From Prevotella sp. (GTDB lineage: Bacteria; Bacteroidota; Bacteroidia; Bacteroidales; Bacteroidaceae): a stretch of 64,000 nt of DNA. Shown here in pieces: positions 43,693 through 53,938 of the stretch. Within the stretch, counting starts at the first letter, position 1, and each line of letters begins with the position of its first letter. The translations under genes were made by a program, and so were the position numbers. The notes beneath the pieces were generated by a model. That model was given only the letters and a program-made list of their open reading frames with translations, was not told the origin of the DNA and searched no databases. The stretch is taken from contig JAFPZD010000116.1 of assembly GCA_017417465.1 (NCBI GenBank), positions 23,054-87,053 of the forward strand. The letters are read 5' to 3'.

Positions 43693-43712
43693 CCCGACGG
43701 TTTTCCGTCGGG
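43693..43712. repeat. Perfect hairpin CCCGACGG-TTTT-CCGTCGGG
   Basis: Eight-bp arms, 4-base loop, followed by AAAA rather than T; position is 241 bp after the regulator stop. May be a weak terminator or part of the repeat array. Confidence 0.5.
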
Positions 43713-43767
43713 AAAAGCCTCGTTGACGCCCGCGCCATCCGTGAATCGGTATTGGGAGGCATCATTT

Positions 43768-43852
43768 TGTCAGAACCGTCCGATAATTCGTCTAAAACCG
43801 TCCGTTAATTCGTCTGAGCTCTTGCAAGAACAAAAGAAAAAGCGTATTTTTG
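43768..43852 (+). promoter_or_regulatory. Module C promoter with phased TTCGTCT boxes
   Basis: Strong boxes at 43789 and 43811 (22-bp step) and a degenerate TGTCA box at 43768 (21-bp step). TTG at 43822-43824 is 7 bp after the last box; TATTTTTG at 43845-43852 follows after 20 bp. Geometry identical to modules A, B and D. Confidence 0.7.
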
Positions 43853-43874
43853 CCGCGTCAAAAACCTGTAACGC

Positions 43875-44072
43875 ATGTATAACGGAACAATCATCCTCCT
43901 CATCGCCATTGTCGCCGCCCTCGTGGTCGTCGTCATCGTACTGCTATGGCACAACTTCCATAACCAGCGGGAGATGCGCGACAAGAACGAGGCCATCATC
44001 CGCGAGATGCGTGAGAACATGCTGCTGCGCGACGAGCTGCGCCACCATCTGAACCATGCAGCCATGCTTTGA
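43875..44072 (+). CDS. Small single-pass membrane protein, 65 aa
   Basis: Hydrophobic helix about 4-25 (IILLIAIVAALVVVVIVLLW) followed by a charged helical segment NFHNQREMRDKNEAIIREMR and ENMLLRDELRHHLNHA. Clear paralog of the protein at 451, including position between phased-box promoter and giant gene. The start ATG is 23 bp after the -7 box. The frame is intact although the giant gene behind it is broken, which hints at a role independent of that giant, for example with the TPR/AraC regulator encoded upstream. No known family recognised. Confidence 0.8.
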   Translation: MYNGTIILLIAIVAALVVVVIVLLWHNFHNQREMRDKNEAIIREMRENMLLRDELRHHLNHAAML

Positions 44073-44131
44073 ACAGACAGTCATCCTATCGACATACAAG
44101 CTTATTTATTCACTTTAAAATAGCAACAATT

Positions 44132-47100
44132 ATGAAACGCAGAACCATTCCCTCGAAGCCGTGGTAGCGGGTGCCACTGCTGCTTCTCGTGTGTCTCCTC
44201 GGAGGCAGCAGCCCTACGTGGGCAGAATTGGACTTCAGTACTAGTCAGGCGTGGATTAGCTATCAGCCATCGATGGACCATCCCTACATCACCATCGACA
44301 TGCTTTTCTACGATGCAAATGGCAAGGACAGCTACTTTACACACGATAAGGCAGACGATGTCCACAACGGACCCGCCGTCTGGGTGGACGACGAATACGT
44401 CTGTTCGCCAGACAACGAGCTGGCATGGCCCGGCAGCGGAAAGGGCAACAGCAGCGGGGCGGAAAAAGCCTGCCAGACCGACGGTTTCTATGGTAACACC
44501 TACGAAACCGACTACTGTACCATCCGCTTCTATAATCCCTATCACAAAAGCGGAGACTACGATCACATGCGTATGAAAATGTGCATCTACCTGAAAAACT
44601 GGAGTGCAGGATCCGTTCACAAGATTCGCCTGAGGGGTAAGTGGCAAGTCAATGACGGAGCGAGTGAATGGAGAGACGTGACCTGGACGGCCGATCCCTT
44701 CCCCGATATCTGGACCAAACCGGTCTCTGCCCACATGACAAGCTATAACACTGCCACTTTGAGTGGAACACTGTCGGGTGATTTCTACGGCGATTACGAT
44801 ACGTCTGTGGGGCTCTATACGGCGGCCACCACTGTCCCTACCGAGTATAAGAGCTCTGGTTTCTCCACCGTCAATACATATCCAAAAGAGACGAGGGAAT
44901 ACTGGATTACCAGCTTTCCCGTGACGCGCAGCGACTACATGAACCCCATGACCCTGCCCGTGCAGTACAGCGTGCCCAATGGGGCCGACGACGTCCCGAT
45001 GATGATTTACAAATGGTTTAATGTCCAGGTGCCCGGATTCGTTTATCCGTATACCGTGAATTTCAACCTTGACAACCAGTGGACACGGAAAGGCACCGTC
45101 AGCTGGGTGCCCGACTCGGCTAACTCACGATGCACGGAAGGTACATGGACTGTCAGGAACAAGACGACGGGCAACATTACCAGCGGTCTGCCCTACAAAG
45201 TTAGAAGCCTGGAGGTGACCCTCGACGAACACAACACGACGAACTTCATTGAGGTCTACTTCGTGCCTAAGGGAATGAGCGACCTGCCTCAGGACCTGAA
45301 AAAAACAGTCGAGGCCAAAGCAACGAGAAACTTCTCCTTCAGTGGAGTGTCGGCAACCAATTCGCTGTCTGACAAGATTACCCTCTCATGGAATCATACG
45401 GCTTTTGCCGATGCCCCATCGAAAGTCTATACCATTATTGTAGAAAGGAAGAAAGGCACTAGCACCGACTGGTCCGAGATTACCCGTATCCAAGTGAATG
45501 ATCCCAATATCACAAGCGGCTCATACGACGATACCAATGTTGATAATCTGATGTCCTATGATTACAGACTTAAGACCACGGTCATGGACTCAATCGTTAT
45601 CTCAACCACGGCCACAGGCGTATTGAAAGGAATGACCTCCATCACGTCGTTCACGGCCTCGCAGGGTATGTACAGCAACATGGTCAAACTGAAATGGGAA
45701 GCCAACCAAGTAGGTAGCTCGACCACCTATTTCACTGTGTCGCGACGCCCGCTTGGCAGCACCAAAGAGAGTGACTGGGCTGAAATCCACAGCACGTCGG
45801 GTGTAGGTGTCTTCTACAACTGCGACGACGTGACGGCTCTGCCCGGCAACTATTACGAATACAGGGTCACGCCAAGTATCATCATTGCCGGCCCCAATAA
45901 CACGCAAGAAGTCGTCAAAGGCGCCAATGCGAAAACAGACGGTTTCAGCCTTTCCTCGGGCATCGTCAGTGGCCGCATCACCTATGGCACAGGGACTGCT
46001 GTAGGCGACGTGAAGGTCATGCTAAAAACCAACGAGGATATTGCAGGCATGCGTTCCATCAAGCTCAGCGGCATCGGCTCTGGATTCTCTTTGAACACCA
46101 CGACCGAAGAGATACAGTCACTTTTTGCCAAAGACTTCTCCTTCCAAATGTACTTGAACCCTCAGACATTTGGTACGTCAACAACAAGCACTCGCCAACT
46201 GCTTGCCGACGTTAACCAGTTGTTCGACATTTACATGGACTATGACCAAGACAACGACCGATGGGAAGTCGGCACATGGATCTATGGACTTCGTTATTGT
46301 CCTTCGGGACTTTGCATCTATCCCAACGAATGGGTACACCTGAGCTGCGTTTACAAACACGACGCCAAAACCACTACAATCTACCTTGTCAAGGATGGGG
46401 AAATAACATCGGCTAACACAGTTACTACCCAGCAACTCGTATGGACAGCGAATGCGCTTAAATCAAGTTCCATGAGCATTGGCAACTATTATGACTTAAG
46501 ACAAGATTTCGGCTTCCAGGGCAACATGGATGAGTTCCGCTTCTTCACGAAGGCCTTGACAGAGGAGGAGATCCTGCGCAACTACAACCACGCCTTGGTG
46601 GGCAACGAGAAGGATCTGGCCATCTACTATCCCTTTGACGAAGGTATTGAGGGCCAAACCATAGCCTACGACTTCTCGAAAACTGGTGGCGTGCCTAACG
46701 GACGCCATGCAAAAGCCAACGTGGCTGTTGAAAGTACTTCAAAAACACCTTCACCCGACCAACTGAGCCTGATGGCCTACACCGACTCGGTGGGTAACTA
46801 CACAGTGCAAGGCGTGCCCTTCTCAGGCAATGGTACCAACTACATCGTCACGCCTCAGTTAGGCATCCACGAATTCTCACCAACCTACAAGACGGCCTAT
46901 GTCAGCAGCAACTCGCTAGTACACAGTGGAGTTGACTTCGACGACGTCTCGTCCTTCCCCGTCAGCGGACACGTCTATTATTCGAATACAGACTATCCGG
47001 TGAAAGGCGTCAGCTTCACCGTCGACGGCACCACCTGCTCACGCGACGGCAAAATCATCGAGACCGATGAACAAGGCAAGTTTAACATTAGCGTGCCTAT

Positions 47101-47611
47101 TGGCGAACATTTCATCCAGGCCAAGCTCAATGGCCATGAGTTCGTGAAAAATGGCCGTTATCCCGCCGACCCGAACAATGTGGGCACCCGTATCAACTTC
47201 GACCGACCCATCAGTGGATTGGAGTTCAGCGACACCACACTGGTGAACTTCACCGGCCGTGTCGTAGGTGGCGACATCGAGGGCAACAAACCCGTGGGCT
47301 TCGGCCTGAGCCAGAACAACATCGGCAAAGCGCGGATCGTACTCTCGCCCACAAATTCCGATAAATACCGTCTAAATATCAAGCCCAATCCTGGAGGCAC
47401 CACCGTTGACTACGTGGCGAACGACAAAACGCTCTCCGTTCCCTCTCAGACGGACGCCATTCAGAGCAAGGCCTGGCGTGGTGCCGGACAAGACCAAGCC
47501 AGCAAGATCTTCATCGAGACTGACTCGCTCACTGGCGAATTCTCGGCATTACTACCACCGTTGCACTATACGGTCACCACAGCAATCCCGTGTTCAACGT
47601 CCTACAGGTAG
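44132..47611 (+). pseudogene. Giant LamG protein of module C, 5' part (nonsense codon and frameshift)
   Basis: From ATG 44132 the frame reads MKRRTIPSKPW and stops at TAG 44165-44167 where giant D has TGG (W). The frame then continues, and a GTG at 44171 could restart translation with the hydrophobic signal core (PLLLLVCLLGGSSPTWA). Fn3-like regions, a LamG domain (about nt 46050-46640, MDEFRFFTKALTEEEI) and regulatory-like units follow. After SALLPPLHYTVT (nt ~47570) the frame jumps: relative to giants A and D about 50 codons are missing, and the downstream sequence resumes in another frame, so this part terminates at 47611. Both lesions are absent from the paralogs. Regulator, promoter and small TM gene upstream are intact. 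Confidence 0.82.
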
Positions 47612-50600
47612 GACGTAAAGACGGTTCCTTCGGTATTGACACCTACACCATCAAGGATGGCGATGGAGAGCTGGTGATTGACGACATTTTGAAGGATGGT
47701 GCCTATACCTACGGATACCCCATATTCAAGGAACTGGACACCTACACCTATGAGATCGAAGGATACGAAGAGTACATCAATGCCGACAACTCGGCAATGC
47801 ATTCTACCGTGCCCATGGCCGACGTGGTGGTCTCCATCAGCAATGCCCTCTCGGCTGAATACGCCGTCTATGGCGAAGGCAATGCCGACGGTGCTACGCC
47901 GGGAAGCGTCTACGACCTGCAGCCTGGCAAGCTGAAGTTGGATAGCCTTGGCCAAGCCACCTATAAGTGGAAGGCTGGTATGCCAAACATTACACCGCCC
48001 TATTCGCGCACGCTTGAAATCTACTACACCATAGGCGAAGACACAAAGCCTTGGAGCGGTAACAAGCTTGGAGGCATCATCCTCGGATCGCTACCGACGG
48101 GCAACAACTTCGTCACGGCTGGTCCCGACCAGTTAGACATGATTCTGCGTGATCCGCCTGGCTCCGGTTCATCGGCAGAGTGGACAACGGGCACGACGGT
48201 ATCAAAGTCGCATTCAGAAGGCGGTACATGGACGTGTGAGATCGAAACCAAGACAACCTCCTACCTTGGCGCAAAAACCGACGTTGGCGTAGGTGTCGTG
48301 GGCGTTTTCAAGTTCGAGAGTTTAGAGGCCGTTAACAACCTTGAGGTAGGTCTGAAAGCATCAACCGAAGGTGAGGATGCCTCGACGTGGAGCCGTGAGG
48401 TGACAGCCACCAAGACCATCACGACCAGCGACAGTGAGGATTATGTAGGCGCACAGGGCGACGTGTTCATCGGCTCATCGACCAACATCATCTACGGTAA
48501 GGCACGCGACGTCGACTTCTATCGCAATCGCAATGCGCAAGATGGCGAACCAAAGGCCATACTACAACTGAACGATATCATTACCACTGGTCTCGACTTC
48601 AAGACCGAGTTTGCCTATACGCAAAACTACATCGAAAACGTACTCATCCCTGGTTTCCAGAAGATGCGTAACGCCAAGTTGCAGACCGTCAGCAACATCG
48701 GCGACAGCAATCCGAGTAATCACCCCATCTATTTGACCAAGCTTGACGCCAATGACCAGCGATTCGGGTCCAGTAACCACGACAAGGAGGTCTGGGGCGA
48801 CTCCGCAAGTGAAGGTCCGAGTACCAATGGGCCCTCGTACAAGATGATTCGGCCCGACAATGCCAAGGCCGACGAGAACTTCCAAGACAGCGTGGAGTGG
48901 TGTAACAACCAGATTGACATCTGGAAAACCTATCTGGCATACAACGAGCAAGAGAAAGTGCAGGCCTTTAAACAAAGGACCAACGATACACCCAACTACT
49001 CATTCGATGGCGGTACAACCGTGACTAACAGCATTGAGAAAAGTCAGTCGAAAGGCGATACTTACGACATCACCGTCTCCGCAGCAGCCATACTCGGCGA
49101 TAGGTTCGCAGCCAGATTCAACGAAACGGGCGTCATCTGGGAAATATCTACAGAGACCGGTGGGGGATGGCATCTACAGACCGAGAATAACACGCAGCAG
49201 ACAGAATCGTTTAGCTACACGCTCGCAGAAGACGGCATAGACGCACTCACTGTCGACGTTTACGACTACGGCGCTTTTGGGCCCATCTTCCGCACACGCG
49301 GCGGCCAGACCAGCAATCCATACGAGGGCGAGGTAGTGACGAAGTACTACCGTCCCGGCACCACCATTATGGAAGCCACGATGCAAATTGAGGTGCCCGA
49401 GATCAATGCCGTGCCACATATCCTGAGTGACGTGCCCACAGGAACCGCAGCGAATTTCACTTTGGAACTGAGCAACAAGTCGGAGATTAGCGAGGACGTG
49501 ACCTACAGGCTCTTCGTGCTCGACGAGACAAACACTAACGGCGCTGAGCTCAGCATCGACGGTAAGGTGCTCACCACCGGACGACTCATCAAGGTGCCTG
49601 CTAACCAGTTGCTGACCAAGGCACTGCAACTGCGGCAGACCGACCAGAGCGTCCTCGAATACGACTCTATCGCCATTGTACTCGCTTCGGATTCGCAACC
49701 TGAGGACATTGCCGACACGACCTACATCTCAGCTCGCTTCGTACCATCTTCGTCACCGGTTGAGCTTGCCATCTCCACAACGACGATGAACACGCAGACT
49801 GGCTCGAGCCTCGACATGACGTTCTCGGGCTTCGACCGCAATTACCGTGGTCTGAAAGCCTTCCGACTGCAATACAAGAAGAAGGGCAACGCTAACTGGA
49901 CCGACATCCATGAGTATGTCACCGACAGTACCAGCACCCTCTCGACAATGCAAGAGTTGCTGCCCAAGGCAGGTGCTACCGTGAAGTACTCGTTCGACTT
50001 GGAGAGCTTCGCCGACGGTGACTACCTGTTCCGTGTCGTTTCAGTAGCATCCTACGGTGGTAAAGAGGTCTACCGCTACAGCGATGAGCTCGCACTCGTG
50101 AAGGACATGCAGCGGCCGCGCCCGCTCGGGACACCTGAGCCCACCGACGGTGTGCTCGACATCGGCGACGAGCTGAGCATCACCTTCAACGAGACCATCC
50201 TGAAGGGCGAACTCACTGACGTAAAGAACTTCTTAGTGACGGGCGTGCTGAACGGCGCCGAGGTGGCCCACGAGACGGCACTGAGTCTGCAGGGCACTGA
50301 GACGACAGCGCAGACCGAAGCTGGCATCAGCCTGGCCAACAAGGACTTCAGCATCGATGCCTGGGTACGCCTCAATGGCGAGGGAACCATCCTGAGCCAC
50401 GGACAGGGTGCACAGAAGCTCACCGTGGGCACCGACAGCGACGGCAAGTTACTGGTCGGCATTGCCGGAGAGACCTACACCTCTTCTAATAACGTACCGA
50501 CTGGCAAATGGGCGTTCCTGACCATGAACTATAAGAACGGTGACAATGGCGGCAAACTGAGTGCCACCGTGGCCTACGATGCTGCCACCGACACGCTCTT

Positions 50601-51110
50601 CGACAGCAGACCGGTGGTCACCTATACTGGCAACGGCCCGCTGAGCGTGGGCACTGGTCAATCGTCAACCGACGGTCAATCGACCGCCATCCACGAGCTG
50701 CTGCTCTGGGACGAGGCTCACGACATTGCCACCGCTCTGGCCAACCGCTCGAAGACGAAGAATCCGGCAACGCGCCACCTCATCGGCTACTGGAAGATGG
50801 ACGAGGGCGAAGGCACCACCATCCGCGACTACGCCCGCAACCGCCACATGACGATGGCCGACGAGACATGGTATCTTAACAATGTGAACAAGGCACTCGA
50901 CCTCAACGGGTCGAAATACCTCAGCATCAACACGGCCTCGCTGCCCAACAACGACAAGTACAACGACTACGCCGTGGAGTTCTGGATGCGCGGTGGTCAG
51001 CAGAATGGAGAGACCCAGCTGTTGCAGATGGGCGACATCGGCCTCTGGCTCAACGAGCAGGGACAACTCCAGCTGACTGGCAAGGGCGCTTACCTGTCGA
51101 CGGCGGAGCC

Positions 51111-51145
51111 TAATTCTCAATTCTCAATTCCCAATTCTCAATTAA
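51111..51145 (+). repeat. Heptanucleotide array in third LamG domain, giant C
   Basis: TAATTCT, CAATTCT, CAATTCC, CAATTCT, CAATTAA (35 bp) encoding PNSQFSIPNSQL just before DNAWHH. Giant D has the same at 61105; giants A and B do not. Confidence 0.85.
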
Positions 51146-52973
51146 ACGACAACGCCTGGCACCACGTGGCACTCAACGTGCTCCGCTTAGGCTCCACAGC
51201 CGTCTATGTTGACGGTAATCGTCAGCTGACGACCGCCGCCAATAACGTGGGTAACATTGTCGGTCATGAGCTGCTGCTCGGTGCCCGCAACGACAACGGC
51301 AACTACGGCAACTTCTTCAAGGGACAGATAGACGAGGTGCGCGTATGGAACGCCACACTCAACGCCGACCAGCTGCTGGCCAACCGCAAGGTGCGCCTCA
51401 CAGGGCAGGAAGCCGGTCTGAGCATCTACTACCCATTTGAAAAGACCGTCCTCAACAGCTACAACCAGTTGGAAACCATCGGCATCAGCGAGAATGCCTG
51501 TGCTACTGAAGCCAACGCCAACAACCCAGAGACGATGAGTTACTCCGACAATGCGCCTGCCCTGCGCACGAAGCCGGTGGAGACGAACGTCAGCTTCAAC
51601 TTCACAGCTTCTGACAACAAGATCGTCATCGAACTGGACGAGGATCTGGATGCTGCCGCCATTGAAGGTTGCACGCTCCACTTCACAGTCCGCGACGTCC
51701 GCGACGAGAACGGTAACTACTCCGTGCCCACCACGTGGACGGCTTTCGTCAACCGCAACGAGCTGGTCTGGGCCGAGGATGCCCTGAGCATCGAGCAGCA
51801 GGCAGAGACCCAGAGCAGCGTCACCGCCACCATTGTCAACAAGGGTGGCCGTCAGCAGATGTGGACAATCTCTGGCATGCCCTCATGGCTGCAGGCCAGC
51901 ACCGAGTACGGCACAATGAACCCGAGGACCGAGAGCCAGGTGACGTTTACCGTCACCACCGCTGCGCCCATCGGCAAGCACGAGGCAACGGTCTATCTGA
52001 AGGGTAGCAACGGCATCGAGACACCGCTCACCATCAACGTGAAGGTCACGGGCAACACACCGCTGTGGACCGTCAATGCGGCTGACTACGAGGAGACTAT
52101 GAACCTGATAGGTAGTCTTTACCTCCTGGACGTCCCAAGCGAGGATAGCGACGACGTGGTGGCAGCCTTCATCAATGGTGAGTGCCGTGGCGTGGCGCAG
52201 CCCGAGTACAGTCAGCGCTACGACAGCTACTTCGTCACCATGGACATCTACGCAAATGGCAGCGAAGCCGACGCACCAGTGGAGTTCAAGATGTACGACG
52301 CCTCAACGGGCATCATCTATCCCGTAGTAAAGGCTTACCTCAGTGAAGATGGTCAATGGTCAACAGTTCCCACGACCGTCACCTTCGAGGCTAACACCCT
52401 GCTGGGCCGCTACCCAACGCCCGTCAAGCTGACTGCCACCGACGAGGTGGAGCAGAACATCGCACTTGCAAAGGGCTGGAACTGGATATCGCTCGGCGTG
52501 AAGCCTGAGGTGTTCACCGTCGAGAATGTCTTTGCAAAGGCCAACGGAAAGGTGGAGTTCCTGAAGAGCAACACCCAGATTGCGGAGTTCGATGGTGAGG
52601 ACTGGCTGAGCGAGATCACGGTCATGAACAACCGCGAGATGTACGCCGTACAGACCAACGAGGCCCTGACGCTCAACGTCACGGGTCACCGGGTGAACCC
52701 CGCCGACGAGCCCATCACCGTGAACAACGGATGGAGCTGGGTGGCCTTCAATCCGCTGACGGTCATGAGTCTGGCTGACGCCCTTGGCGGCATGAAGCCG
52801 TACGACGACGAGATCATCAAGGGTCAGCGTGGCGTTGCCTACTACGACAACTACGAGTGGAGCGGCTCGCTCCGCCAGCTGTCGCCCGGTCAAGGCTACA
52901 AGATCTTTGGCCGTCAGGCACGCACGTTCACCTATCCCGCCGCCACCGCGGCACCTGCACGCGCTACTCGCTC

Positions 52974-53015
52974 CAATTATCAATTCTCAACTCTCAATTT
53001 TCAACCCTCCCTGTT
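52974..53015 (+). repeat. In-frame heptanucleotide array (6 units) in giant C
   Basis: CAATTAT, CAATTCT, CAACTCT, CAATTTT, CAACCCT, CCCTGTT: 42 bp at the same linker as in giants A, B and D. Confidence 0.88.
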
Positions 53016-53475
53016 CACCCCGATAGACTACCACAACTACCCCGCCAACATGGTGGTCATCGCACAGGTGGTCTGCGGCAGCGAGCCAGTGGCCAACGCT
53101 GAGGTAGGCATCTTCGCCGGCGACGAGTGTCGCGAGGCAGCAGTGACCGACGACCGCGGCATGATCTACGTCACCGTGCCTGGCAACGAGCAGACGCTGC
53201 TCCACTTCATTATCGCCACCGACGGCAAGACGATGGAGGCAGCAGAGACCGTGACCTACGAGAACGACGCCGTCTGCGGCACACCGCGCTCGCCGTTCGT
53301 CATCGACCTGGGTAACGCAACGGCTATTAGCCACCTGACGCTCGGCGCTGAACGCTCAACAATCTTCGACCTCCAGGGCCGCCGCGTCAATAGTCAAATA
53401 GTGAAATCGTCAAATCGTCAAATGAAGGGCGTTTACATCATCAACGGCCAGAAGATGGTAAAGTGACAGTAACTA

Positions 53476-53526
53476 CAGATTGCGCAGAGGACACTGATGA
53501 TTAATCAGTGAATTCCGCGCAATCTG
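53476..53526. terminator. Palindromic element after giant C, copy 1
   Basis: CAGATTGCGC pairs with GCGCAATCTG across an inner CACTGATGATTAATCAGTG hairpin, then CGCTTTATT. Likely terminator and dispersed element. Confidence 0.65.
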
Positions 53527-53540
53527 CGCTTTATTCCCTA

Positions 53541-53592
53541 CAGATTGCGCAGAGGACACTGAAGTTCAAATCAGTGAAATCTGCGCAATCTG
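53541..53592. terminator. Palindromic element after giant C, copy 2
   Basis: Second copy: CAGATTGCGCAGAGGACACT ... AGTGAAATCTGCGCAATCTG, followed by CGTTTTC. Nearly identical to the element after giant D at 63509. Confidence 0.65.
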
Positions 53593-53599
53593 CGTTTTC

Positions 53600-53683
53600 A
53601 ATGTTCAATGTTCAATGCTCAATGCTAAATGCTCAATGTTCAATGTTCAATGTTCAATGCTCAATGTTCAATGCTCAATGCTC
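53600..53683 (+). repeat. Intergenic heptanucleotide array, 12 units
   Basis: CAATGTT and CAATGCT units in mixed order with one AAATGCT; 84 bp exactly. It lies 36 bp upstream of the first box of the module D promoter. Confidence 0.92.
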
Positions 53684-53718
53684 CTCCCGTGAGCACTCAT
53701 TCATTTTTTCTTCTTGGA

Positions 53719-53826
53719 ATTCGTCGTCACCATCCGTGAATCTGTATTTTGAAGCGACAATTCGTCTAAAACCGCCCACCAATTCGTCTGAGCTCTTGCA
53801 CGGACGGGCGTAAAGTATTATCTTTG
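53719..53826 (+). promoter_or_regulatory. Module D promoter with phased TTCGTCT boxes
   Basis: Strong boxes at 53763 and 53785 (22 bp apart), a further AATTCGTCG box at 53722 and a degenerate TGTAT at 53743. TTG at 53796-53798 is 7 bp after the last box and TATCTTTG at 53819-53826 follows after 20 bp. There is no small TM gene here, only a 15-codon open frame at 53853-53900, so the leader before giant D is about 105 nt. Confidence 0.7.
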
Positions 53827-53938
53827 CGCCATAAAAACCAGCCATTGCGCGCATGCTGAGCGCCTCGCCGCTCTGCCCCAGAGGAGACAAAATACCATAA
53901 GACTATACCAATTTATTCACCTTTAAACATTTACAAAT

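Larger units (their letters stand above)
47590..53466 (+). pseudogene. Giant LamG protein of module C, 3' part (frame-shifted continuation)
   Basis: Open from before 47590; the GTG at 47590 is mid-domain and not a natural start. It begins with HSNPVFNVLQVGRKDGSFGI (nt from ~47572), which aligns with YHSEPTFTVKQ in giant A and DDGSFGID in giant D. It continues through GSLPTGNNFVTAGPD, FRTRGGQTSNPYEGEV, an Ig-like unit (DGVLDIGDELSITF), LamG domains (nt ~50330-50860 and ~50900-51440), BACON-like (nt ~51760-52060), NGECRG domain, GWNWI/GWSWV repeats and the canonical tail FDLQGRRV...GVYIINGQK. No further lesion seen in 1958 codons, so inactivation may be recent. It lacks its own export signal. 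Contains heptanucleotide arrays at 51111 and 52974. Confidence 0.82.

Noticed and set aside
43508-43765. Open frames across the 43.6-kb 22-bp array
   Set aside because: Translations are pure repeat with no independent support.
47590-47592. GTG as a genuine start of the 1958-aa part of giant C
   Set aside because: Homology to giants A and D extends upstream in the same frame (HSNP), so this is a frame-shifted continuation.
53853-53900. 15-codon open frame in the module D leader as a copy of the small TM gene
   Set aside because: No similarity to the TM proteins; too short to support.
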